From contig JAGTUW010000098.1 of NCBI GenBank assembly GCA_018224345.1, forward strand, positions 1 through 15,324: a stretch of 15,324 nt of DNA. The letters run 5' to 3'. The DNA comes from Bacteroidota bacterium. Lineage in GTDB: Bacteria > Bacteroidota > Ignavibacteria > SZUA-365. Every line of letters starts with the position of its first letter. The first letter of the stretch is position 1. A program made the position numbers and the translations under genes. Shown one piece after another: positions 1 to 6,873 of the stretch. The notes under the pieces were generated by a model. That model saw only the letters and a list, made by a program, of their open reading frames with translations, ran no database searches and was not told the origin of the DNA.

Positions 1-687
1 AATACAAAAATCAGTGTCACAAATCTGGTCCCGATCGCAGGACCGATCGGGACGGTGGTCTCGATCAGAGGATCGAATTTCGGGACCGATCCGGAAGAGT
101 TGACGATTACATTCGGCGGTGAGAGCGTTACACCATTGTCGGTTACTGATACGGAAATCGAGGTCGTCGTTCCGGCCAGCCTGTCTATTGGTCCTTCGAG
201 CATAAAATTGCGTCGAGGTACCGGTTCGGAAGTGACTGTGCAGTTTACCGTTCAGGATCCTGTCGTCGGAACCTGGACATCGGAAGGTGATGATGTCGCG
301 CCGTTGTTGTACGGACCGCCGTTCAATGTCCGCAAGATTGTCGCTACGTTCAAGGCGGATGGGACGTATCTCGTTGTGCAGACAGACTCCACCCAAACAA
401 CACTCAACCTGACAGGGACGTACGAGGCCGCTGCCGGCAATGCACCTGCGCCGAATGACACTATTCGTACGATTACCGTGTATCAGGCCTCTCCCACCTC
501 CATCACTGCGGAAGGTATTTACCAGGTCGCTGTCAACGGAACGGATGTGACGATGCGATACGAGATCGTGCAGACGGAACCACCGCTGGCGGGTGTGAGC
601 AAGCCGACGCCGGAAGGAGGGTTCGGGAGTACGGCCGGCGGAGCGTTCGGCACGATCAACATTCAGAATTACGTCAAAACCAAATAG
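1..687 (+). CDS. IPT/TIG-domain surface protein, 3' part (5' end outside window)
   Basis: The reading frame is open from base 1 and ends at TAG 685-687, leaving 228 residues of a longer protein. The first ~85 visible residues look like an IPT/TIG immunoglobulin-like fold: a PIAGPIGTVVSIRGSNFG stretch, followed by a short beta-rich repeat ending in VVVP and a linker VQDP. IPT/TIG domains are usually found in extracellular or cell-surface proteins. The remaining ~140 residues begin VVGTWTSEGD and contain FKADGTYLVV and LTGTYEAA, the strand pattern of a lipocalin-like or 'WxF'-type small beta-barrel domain, then a Gly-rich tail. There is no T9SS sorting domain at the C-terminus. An internal GTG at 55 is not the true start, because TIG sequence precedes it. 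The domain assignment of the second half is inference; a lipoprotein with an N-terminal lipobox outside the window is plausible. Confidence 0.75.
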   Translation, partial: NTKISVTNLVPIAGPIGTVVSIRGSNFGTDPEELTITFGGESVTPLSVTDTEIEVVVPASLSIGPSSIKLRRGTGSEVTVQFTVQDPVVGTWTSEGDDVAPLLYGPPFNVRKIVATFKADGTYLVVQTDSTQTTLNLTGTYEAAAGNAPAPNDTIRTITVYQASPTSITAEGIYQVAVNGTDVTMRYEIVQTEPPLAGVSKPTPEGGFGSTAGGAFGTINIQNYVKTK

Positions 688-699
688 CAGGGTTGTCCA

Positions 700-728
700 T
701 GGAGGGACTTCGGTCCCTCCAGATTTTT
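700..728 (+). terminator. UUCG-loop intrinsic terminator-like hairpin
   Basis: A perfect 9-bp stem (TGGAGGGAC pairing with GTCCCTCCA) closes a TTCG tetraloop and is followed, after GA, by five T residues. It starts 12 bases after the stop of the TIG-domain gene. The form is a classic rho-independent terminator, although the T-run is short. Only 25 bases separate the T-run from the ATG of the next gene, so it may instead act as an intercistronic attenuator or mRNA-end stabiliser. Confidence 0.75.
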
Positions 729-753
729 CCCGTTCATCTGTCGAGGTGTAACG

Positions 754-2313
754 ATGATGCGTATACTGTTACTGCTTCTCATTGCCGTACCACTGTACGG
801 ACAAATGCCTGATTACCCTGTGGATGAAGATTATGAACGTGGTGTTCCCAAGAAACCAATCCCTGAACTGCAGTTCATCGGATATCTGTTTCATCGCTAT
901 TCCGCGACAAACATCGCACCAACGAATGAGCTGTTGCGAGGACAGATCATTGGCCGATTGTTTGGAGCCAACACCACGACCACGGTACCACAGACGGCAC
1001 TCTACGGGGAGACGCGTCTCGTCCCGTTGTTCGTCTATCGTCCTTCAATTCTCGACGGTTCCGCAGTATTCCGGGGTCTGTTCAAAGTTGATATGACCTG
1101 GGGTGATTCCAATTACGGTGTCGGTAATAACAGCGGCGGTGCCATCAGCGGTGGTACGGTCAACATTCAGACCCTGATGGCGAACATCGAGTTGCGGCCG
1201 GCCGAAGATTGGAATGTGGTCGTAGGGCTGCAACGAATCTTTGATAACGTACGCGATCCGAACGTGACGACACTGTGGACGAATCAATACAGTGGAAATC
1301 GGCTGATGTACTGGGGGACGCAGGGTACCGGCATCAGCAGCTATATGAAGCTGTCACCCGTCACTGATGCACGACTCGCGTTTTTTCAATTGTATGAGAA
1401 TCAGATTCAAATCAATGACGATGTCGTGCTGTGGATGGCAGATGTCGAGACGCGTCCTCATCCGCTTCTGGAAATCGGCGGCAATGTCTGGTATGTACGG
1501 GACCGCGGTGCCGGAAGTGGTGGCGTCTCCATCCTGGGACAGGGTTTCAACTCTCCCCTGGTCAATTACAACGGGGGAGCGCGGTTACAGCTTGATAATC
1601 CGAAGTACTCAGCTGATGTCTTCTGGGGAGGAGTCAACATGGCATGGAATCGGGAGTTTGTCAATGGTCCCTGGTGGGTGAGCGCATTGGCCATGACAAA
1701 CATCGGTGGAATTGACACGCTCGGACAAGATGGCAGCAGCAGTAGACGCGCCGACATATTCGGTGTCACCGGACATGCGTCAATGTATTACAAGTATGGT
1801 CAGACGCTCAACGACCGGATTGGGATCGAAGCACTTTACACAACCGGTGACGAGGATGGTGCAGCGGATGGCCGCTATACCGGCGTTGTCACCGGTAACA
1901 CCTGGGGATCCCCGGTCGGGATCTACAGTTCACATCGCGCTTTTCTTCTGTTTCCCGATGCACAGGTCATCAACCGGTATTATTCCGCGGTGCATGATAT
2001 TTCGAACCTCGGTTACGGAACGAGTGCGTTGTTTCTTAATTACTTCAATGACCTGATTCCCAACAAGCTCAGCATGAAAGTTGGCGCTGCAGCGGCATTG
2101 GCGAATGCACAGCCCATGTCCGGTGGAAATTTCATGGGCTATGAAGTCAATGCAGAATTCAAGTATAACTACGGTGTGTTTCTGACGTTGGGACTCCACT
2201 CGGCATTCATGGTTCCAGGTGATTTCTACGACAGTCCCTTCGTGCGCAATACAGAGCACAAGCCGGATGCGCCATGGGTCCTGTTTGTTTCTCTCGCATG
2301 GCTTATGTTCTGA
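754..2313 (+). CDS. Outer-membrane beta-barrel protein (porin-like), unidentified family
   Basis: A 519-residue protein with a short Sec signal peptide (MMRILLLLLIAVPLYGQ, probable cleavage near residue 16). After it the sequence shows alternating amphipathic strands rich in aromatic residues and Gly/Asn turns, and it ends in the aromatic residue Phe (LFVSLAWLMF), the usual signal for BAM-mediated outer-membrane insertion. The size and the many strands suit a 16-18-stranded porin or an alginate-export-like barrel, but I cannot name a family. GAGGTG at 743-748 is a good ribosome binding site for either of the tandem ATG codons at 754 and 757. Translation begins just after the hairpin at 700-728. 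The lipoprotein hydrolase starts 38 bases downstream in the same direction, suggesting co-transcription. The role (import or export of a small solute) is inferred from the barrel architecture only. Confidence 0.75.
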   Translation: MMRILLLLLIAVPLYGQMPDYPVDEDYERGVPKKPIPELQFIGYLFHRYSATNIAPTNELLRGQIIGRLFGANTTTTVPQTALYGETRLVPLFVYRPSILDGSAVFRGLFKVDMTWGDSNYGVGNNSGGAISGGTVNIQTLMANIELRPAEDWNVVVGLQRIFDNVRDPNVTTLWTNQYSGNRLMYWGTQGTGISSYMKLSPVTDARLAFFQLYENQIQINDDVVLWMADVETRPHPLLEIGGNVWYVRDRGAGSGGVSILGQGFNSPLVNYNGGARLQLDNPKYSADVFWGGVNMAWNREFVNGPWWVSALAMTNIGGIDTLGQDGSSSRRADIFGVTGHASMYYKYGQTLNDRIGIEALYTTGDEDGAADGRYTGVVTGNTWGSPVGIYSSHRAFLLFPDAQVINRYYSAVHDISNLGYGTSALFLNYFNDLIPNKLSMKVGAAAALANAQPMSGGNFMGYEVNAEFKYNYGVFLTLGLHSAFMVPGDFYDSPFVRNTEHKPDAPWVLFVSLAWLMF

Positions 2314-2351
2314 CGGCTGTCTCCGCATCATTATTTTCAACGGCATATGCT

Positions 2352-3311
2352 ATGAAATCCTCTGTTTTCTCCATTCTGCTTATGGCATCCTTTCTTACGG
2401 GTTGTACTTCCGCTCGCTTTTACCATGACGCTCCGCCGCTCGCATTTGAGGATGTCGATTACGGGTATTCCATGACTTCCGGTACAATTCATGGTGTGCA
2501 CATGGCATGGCATGACAGTGGTGGCGAAGGGCCGGTGCTTCTGCTGGTCCATGGTCTTGCCAGTAACGCCGGATTCTGGCGTTACAATGTGGATGCACTG
2601 ACGGCATCCGGTGTTCGCGTGATCGTTGTGGATCTCCCCGGTTACGGGAAGTCCGGAAAATCCTCTCTGCTTCCTTACGGCATGCGTTTCTATGCAACGA
2701 CGCTCGAGGCGTTGTTGGCATATCTCGCCGTCGACAGGGCTACGGTTGCCGGGCATTCGATGGGGAGCCAGATCGCCATGACCATGGTGCTGCAGGGGAG
2801 TTCACGCGTGCAGCGCTTACTCTTGCTTTCACCGGCCGGAATCGAGCGTTTTGGTGACGGCGAGGGACGCTGGCTCAAGGATGCGGTGTCTCCGGAGTTC
2901 GTTATCAATACATCGGAACCACAAGTGCGTGCAAATCTCTCCGCCAATTTTTTCTCCTGGAGCGATTCCTTCGAGTGGATGGTGGAAGAACGTGTGCGCA
3001 TGGCGAAGCACCCGGAATTCGAACAGTTTGCTTACGCGGTTTCACGCTGCGTTGCCGCCATGGTGGATGAACCGGTATGGCACAGACTGGAGGAGCTGCA
3101 GCTTCCCGTTCTCATACTTGCAGGAGAAAAGGATAACCTCATCCCGAATCCCTATCTGCATGGGGGAAAAACGCGCACTGTCATGGAGGCGGGCCTTGCG
3201 GTCATGCCCGATGCAAGCCTGGAGATGATCCCAAGTGCTGGACACATGATTCAGATAGAAAAACCGGCTATCGTCAATGAAACGATGCGCGGGTTTCTTC
3301 CGGATCGATAG
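2352..3311 (+). CDS. Lipoprotein alpha/beta-fold hydrolase
   Basis: A 319-residue protein whose start is fixed by a lipoprotein signal: MKSSVFSILLMASFLTGC, with lipobox LTGC and the lipidated Cys at residue 18. The body is a canonical alpha/beta hydrolase. It has the oxyanion motif VHG near residues 66-68, the DLPGYGKSG strand-loop, nucleophile elbow GHSMGS with Ser136, an acidic residue in AGEKD (Asp261) and the terminal catalytic His298 in PSAGHM. Such enzymes hydrolyse esters, lactones, epoxides or C-C bonds, and the substrate cannot be deduced. Lipidation places it in the inner or outer membrane, probably facing the periplasm. The frame is open further upstream, inside the barrel gene, and would allow a start at 2298 with an AYA-like cleavage site; the lipobox makes 2352 the better choice despite no clear Shine-Dalgarno. 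It follows the barrel protein closely, so a shared transcript is likely. Confidence 0.85.
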   Translation: MKSSVFSILLMASFLTGCTSARFYHDAPPLAFEDVDYGYSMTSGTIHGVHMAWHDSGGEGPVLLLVHGLASNAGFWRYNVDALTASGVRVIVVDLPGYGKSGKSSLLPYGMRFYATTLEALLAYLAVDRATVAGHSMGSQIAMTMVLQGSSRVQRLLLLSPAGIERFGDGEGRWLKDAVSPEFVINTSEPQVRANLSANFFSWSDSFEWMVEERVRMAKHPEFEQFAYAVSRCVAAMVDEPVWHRLEELQLPVLILAGEKDNLIPNPYLHGGKTRTVMEAGLAVMPDASLEMIPSAGHMIQIEKPAIVNETMRGFLPDR

Positions 3312-3332
3312 TCGAGATTGTGGGTGGTTCTC

Positions 3333-3356
3333 GCCCGGACTTCAACAACGCCGGGC
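3333..3356. terminator. Possible bidirectional terminator hairpin between convergent genes
   Basis: The 46-base gap between the convergent hydrolase and ABM genes holds an inverted repeat, GCCCGG and CCGGGC, with a 12-base loop. The stem is only 6 bp and no T-run follows on either strand, so this is a weak candidate supported mainly by its position between two gene ends. Confidence 0.3.
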
Positions 3357-3357
3357 A

Positions 3358-3948
3358 TCAGTCCTTGCGTCGATACAGCCAGAATGAGAACAGGCGCGTC
3401 ATCAGTGGCATGACGACATAGGTCATCAGCAGCACCATGATTGCTGCCACGACCATGATTTGTCCCCACCAGGGGACCGGTCCGAGCAGGTGGACGATAA
3501 GCGGCGGAAGCAACATTACGAGGGGGGTGAGGGCCAACCAGGTGACAAAGGCCATTTTGTGGCGTGGCGGAGGGGAACTGCCAGGTTGTTCCGGAACGGT
3601 AAACCAGTACTCGAGTCCCGTTATTCGTTGCACCGACGTCTCTCCCGTGATCAGCGGAAGCACGCGTTGAACCCATGAGCGCCGGATTTCCGATGTCTCC
3701 CAGGCCAGGAGATGGTCGTAGGTGTCGAAGCGGAAGACGATGATGTATTCAGGTCGTGTATTGCTGGAGGGACGGATAATCCCTGTTCCGAGATGTCCGT
3801 CGAAAGACATCGCATCGCGCATGATGCCTTTGAGCCATTCCTCAAATTCTTCTTTTTTGCCGCTCTTGACTGTGCGGCGTACGACCGTCGTGAAAGGTCC
3901 TGAGGTTTTTTCCGGGGGGTTCGCGATGAGGGGGTCTGTGTGTTCCAT
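3358..3948 (-). CDS. Antibiotic-biosynthesis-monooxygenase (ABM) domain protein with two membrane segments
   Basis: A 196-residue protein from the ATG at 3948. Residues ~18-116 form a ferredoxin-like ABM domain: strand FTTVVRRTVK, helix EEFEEWLKGI, strand PEYIIVFRFD, then DHLLAWETSEIRRSW. After a Pro-rich linker come two hydrophobic segments, ~132-156 (rich in LALTPLVMLLPPL) and ~162-182 (IMVVAAIMVLLM), and a basic C-terminus WLYRRKD. This order matches the uncharacterised COG3224-type membrane ABM proteins. ABM domains include heme-degrading and quinone-forming oxygenases, but many are of unknown function. The frame continues upstream into the CocE-type gene, so a start there is unlikely; ATG at 3963 is an alternative. 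The chosen start has AGGA three bases upstream, and MEHTDPLIANPPE is a natural N-terminus. It is the last gene of the minus-strand operon, 46 bases after the hydrolase. Confidence 0.8.
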   Translation of the reverse strand: MEHTDPLIANPPEKTSGPFTTVVRRTVKSGKKEEFEEWLKGIMRDAMSFDGHLGTGIIRPSSNTRPEYIIVFRFDTYDHLLAWETSEIRRSWVQRVLPLITGETSVQRITGLEYWFTVPEQPGSSPPPRHKMAFVTWLALTPLVMLLPPLIVHLLGPVPWWGQIMVVAAIMVLLMTYVVMPLMTRLFSFWLYRRKD

Positions 3949-3994
3949 ATATCCTGAAAACATGCGGGACAGGGAAAATAATTCCTGGGGGTTG

Positions 3995-5914
3995 TTATCT
4001 GATGACACTGAAGACGCGGGTGTGCAGTCCGGAGGCGGATTGCAGCGAAAGCAGGTAGGTACCTGTCCCGACCGGTGCGCCCGCAGCGCTTCTCCCGTCC
4101 CATGCAAGGAAATGTGTGGCGCCGGCCGGTCCACTGAACAACATGCGTACACGACGCCCGAGGATATCTCGGATTTCCACGCGGACATGTTCCCCTGCGG
4201 GTGCTTCGAACGTGATGTGCAATTCTCCCGCTCTCAATGGCTGCGGATACGGTACGGAAAGATTCAGCTCGGAAGAGGCAGGCGTTGGTTTCGTATTGCT
4301 GACAGGATCTCGTTCATCAAGATATACTGCCGACGGATAGTCGCCTCCATACAGAATGGTCAGCAGGGCGGTGAGTGTGTCTCCCGGCACGTACAGGGGA
4401 CCGCCACTGTGAGGATTCAGGTCGAAGCGTGGATAGCTCGCGCCACCGACTACCAGGCGCAAACGATGTCCCACCTCGAAACAGTGCGACAAGGTTGGAA
4501 GCGTGATATCCATGTAATGGACGGAATCCGGATGCAGGAACACCTCCCGGTCCGTTCCATGGCGGAAGCGTGCGCGATGTATCCCTTCACGGAGAATATA
4601 AGAACGACCGTCGGGGTGTACATCACAAAGCCGAATGTTGATATCTGTGTCCGGACGATTGCAGCGGAAATATATACGGGCGGTCACGCTACCGGTCAGC
4701 GTCAGCTGTGGACCGACGATGCGATGGTCGAATAACAGAACGTCTGGCCGCTGCTCGACGGTGGTGCTGATGTCTACCGGTCCGCCGACAATGGAAGTAT
4801 CGAAGAGTGAGAATCGCGCCCCTCCGTGTGAGGGGCTCGGGGCGCGCGGGTCGAGCAGAAGTTCATGAGCGGAAGAGTCCGGTGGAGGAGAAAACAGTTG
4901 GAGTCCACCTTCTGCAGTCAGAAAGTACTGATTCCGCCTTGTATTCAAGCTGTCCCAGTCATCAATGTAGGACCACGAATTCGTGTAGTAAAGGATAGAC
5001 CTTGTCAGAGGCCAACCGTTTTTTGCACCGTTGAGATGATAGTCGAAGAATCTGAGTACCGCATCGCGGGCGACATCGACCGCATCCGGAAAGATGAGTT
5101 CTCCCTGTTCGGCACGATCCACAGCAAAGTGTGTCCAGGGTCCCATAATCAGGCGGTGCTGCGCGCGGACCGCAGGATGACTGTGTGTCTTCAGGTCAGT
5201 GAAGGCCCGCAGTACGGCATCCGGATAGTGATCGTACCAGCCGCTGACCATCAGCAGTGGAATGGCGATTTCCTCCGGGTAATCATTTCTGTCCCGTATC
5301 AACCGCCAGAACATGTTCTCCACCGGCTGCGAAGTGATCAGATCGACGGTGAAAAAGCCGAGCTGTTCGAGTGCTTCCACATGTTCACGCCTGAGAACAC
5401 CACCGTAGTAATATTTAGAATACTCCGTGCGGTAGTCAATGATCATGGGTACCGCGCAGACGAGATGCGGTGGCCTGTGTCGTGCGGTCTGGAACTGTAT
5501 CAGACCAAGCGCGGATCCACCGTATGTTGCAACCTGCCCGTCGCACCAGGCCTGCGAAGCAATCCATTCAACGATATCATAACCGTCCAGACCACGGTCA
5601 TATCCTGCGACCGCCGCTGAAGATGAAGCATAAAAACCCCTCCAATCCACAATGACATAATGATACCTGGCTGTATCGAGCGGAAAAGAGGATTTGGCCT
5701 GAGGCAGCATAACAATACGCATTAATCTTTTATTGTACGGTGTTTGTACAAGTATAACAGGTTTCACCTTGCTGTGTTCGCTGACGTACACATCCGCCAT
5801 AAGCACATTGCCGTCACGAACGGGTATCGCAGTTTCAACGGGCCGGAATTGTGCGTATGCTGGATTGGAGAGGGTCAGGACGATAAGGAGGGAGAGGATA
5901 CAGTTCGTATACAT
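3995..5914 (-). CDS. Secreted CocE/NonD-family hydrolase with T9SS C-terminal sorting domain
   Basis: A 639-residue exported enzyme. The signal peptide ends NPAYAQ (cleavage near residue 21). The catalytic domain has the CocE/NonD layout: an N-terminal AIPVRDGNVLMADVYV strand pair, VDWRGFYAS, the nucleophile in YGGSALG (Ser134), the acid in SGWYDHY (Asp228) and the base in MGPWTH (His262). A jelly-roll PepX_C domain follows (~310-510). The last ~75 residues are a T9SS sorting domain (VPYPQPL..., EIRDILGRRVRML, GTGTYLLSLQ). Family members cleave acyl esters or amides, such as cocaine esterase, glutaryl-7-ACA acylase and X-Pro dipeptidyl peptidase. Export by Sec then T9SS would place it on the cell surface or in the medium. 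ATG 5914 has AGGA nine bases upstream; in-frame ATGs at 5959 and 5995 would add a basic n-region and remain possible. The gene follows the lipoprotein and precedes the ABM gene. Confidence 0.88.
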   Translation of the reverse strand: MYTNCILSLLIVLTLSNPAYAQFRPVETAIPVRDGNVLMADVYVSEHSKVKPVILVQTPYNKRLMRIVMLPQAKSSFPLDTARYHYVIVDWRGFYASSSAAVAGYDRGLDGYDIVEWIASQAWCDGQVATYGGSALGLIQFQTARHRPPHLVCAVPMIIDYRTEYSKYYYGGVLRREHVEALEQLGFFTVDLITSQPVENMFWRLIRDRNDYPEEIAIPLLMVSGWYDHYPDAVLRAFTDLKTHSHPAVRAQHRLIMGPWTHFAVDRAEQGELIFPDAVDVARDAVLRFFDYHLNGAKNGWPLTRSILYYTNSWSYIDDWDSLNTRRNQYFLTAEGGLQLFSPPPDSSAHELLLDPRAPSPSHGGARFSLFDTSIVGGPVDISTTVEQRPDVLLFDHRIVGPQLTLTGSVTARIYFRCNRPDTDINIRLCDVHPDGRSYILREGIHRARFRHGTDREVFLHPDSVHYMDITLPTLSHCFEVGHRLRLVVGGASYPRFDLNPHSGGPLYVPGDTLTALLTILYGGDYPSAVYLDERDPVSNTKPTPASSELNLSVPYPQPLRAGELHITFEAPAGEHVRVEIRDILGRRVRMLFSGPAGATHFLAWDGRSAAGAPVGTGTYLLSLQSASGLHTRVFSVIR

Positions 5915-6001
5915 GATGAAACATCCTGCTCTTATGATATTCTTCAACTGCTGTGTCATGCAGTCGGTGGTGTTGCACGTGTGTTTGAGATTCATAATGG
6001 A

Positions 6002-6871
6002 TCAGCCAGGATGGACGACAAGCCGCCCACCGTTGCGAAGAAACGGGTAGTAAACATATTCCTCGCCGAGTGTGCTGACATCCTTTCCCAGGCTTTCAAG
6101 AAGGCCATGCGGAATAGTATTCTCACGCGGGAGGAGGTAGGGAATAACCTCGTATTCACCGATCTGCAGCGTATGTGCAGGCAAGGTCAGCAGCATGGCG
6201 CGGTTGTAGGCGAGTTCGCCGATACGCACATAATCGGTGATTTCCTCACCCGTGATAATCGTGGAATGAATTTCAACCGCACCGGTACGCAGATTATGAA
6301 GGAGTACGGGGCCTTCGAACCCCGCGATTCTGCGAGGAAAGAATATGTCCACGGGAGGCACCGTGCTGTGGAGTTGTACTTGCACTATAAGCGTATAGGC
6401 TGAATCGACGCGCAGGTGTTCATGACTCATTGTTGTCGTGATGGAGAACAATTCGCGCAGGAAGATATCCTCGCGAATATTCCCGTGTTCATCGACCTCG
6501 GTACTCGGGAAGAGAAACCCTCCATCGCGGACGGCGGTCGTGACACTGCCTATCGAGTAATTCCCGAGAAAACCGTACAGGCGATAGACGCCGGAATTCC
6601 CACCGGGGGTGGTCTGCGCGTTGGCACTCGGTAAGGTCATTGTGAAAGCGCCATCGCTGCGACTCGTTGTCGAAATATCGAATCCACTGAGCCAGACATA
6701 CACGCCTTCGTGATGGTCGCGATCGGATAAACGGATATTCCCTTCTATCCGTCTTTTGGAAGCGGAGACGGTCGGATCGCTTTCCAGTGGATTGTCGGTG
6801 CAGGCAGTCAATCCGAGAACGATCACCAGTACTGCCGACACATAGGCGCTATGGCGGGAAGTGTTATTCAT
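6002..6871 (-). CDS. Operon lipoprotein with carboxypeptidase-regulatory-like domain
   Basis: A 289-residue lipoprotein. The N-terminus has a basic start, a hydrophobic stretch (YVSAVLVIVLGL) and lipobox LTAC with Cys24. Residues ~40-110 resemble the carboxypeptidase-regulatory-like beta-sandwich seen at the N-terminus of TonB-dependent receptors: RRIEGNIRLSDRD, GVYVWLSGFD, SRSDGAFTMTLP. The remaining ~170 residues are beta-rich and not recognised. The start is ATG 6871-6869, which overlaps the receptor's TGA (6873-6871) by one base; an in-frame TTG just upstream is ignored. This coupling argues strongly for stoichiometric co-expression with the receptor. The arrangement recalls SusD-type or other surface lipoproteins that cap TonB-dependent receptors, but there is no SusD-like TPR fold here, so a partner role is inferred from position alone. 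Confidence 0.75.
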   Translation of the reverse strand: MNNTSRHSAYVSAVLVIVLGLTACTDNPLESDPTVSASKRRIEGNIRLSDRDHHEGVYVWLSGFDISTTSRSDGAFTMTLPSANAQTTPGGNSGVYRLYGFLGNYSIGSVTTAVRDGGFLFPSTEVDEHGNIREDIFLRELFSITTTMSHEHLRVDSAYTLIVQVQLHSTVPPVDIFFPRRIAGFEGPVLLHNLRTGAVEIHSTIITGEEITDYVRIGELAYNRAMLLTLPAHTLQIGEYEVIPYLLPRENTIPHGLLESLGKDVSTLGEEYVYYPFLRNGGRLVVHPG

Positions 6872-6873
6872 CA
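6869..6873 (-). other. TGATG stop/start overlap (translational coupling)
   Basis: The stop TGA of the TonB-dependent receptor and the ATG of the downstream lipoprotein share one base. No independent Shine-Dalgarno is obvious before this ATG, so translation of the lipoprotein probably depends on ribosomes terminating on the receptor gene. Confidence 0.85.

Noticed and set aside
1930..2346. Minus-strand frame of 138 codons over the end of the barrel gene.
   Set aside because: Antisense to a continuous beta-barrel pattern that ends in the expected aromatic residue; no RBS or domain.
2274..2351. Upstream start for the alpha/beta hydrolase with an AYA signal-peptidase site.
   Set aside because: It would overlap the barrel gene, whereas the downstream ATG gives a textbook lipobox LTGC at residue 18.
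3722..4735. Plus-strand open frame of 337 codons.
   Set aside because: Antisense to the ABM and CocE-type genes, with a Cys/Arg-rich, featureless translation; an antisense by-product.
4865..6403. Plus-strand open frames of 251 and 219 codons.
   Set aside because: Antisense to the CocE-type hydrolase and lipoprotein genes, which carry a full catalytic triad and a lipobox respectively.
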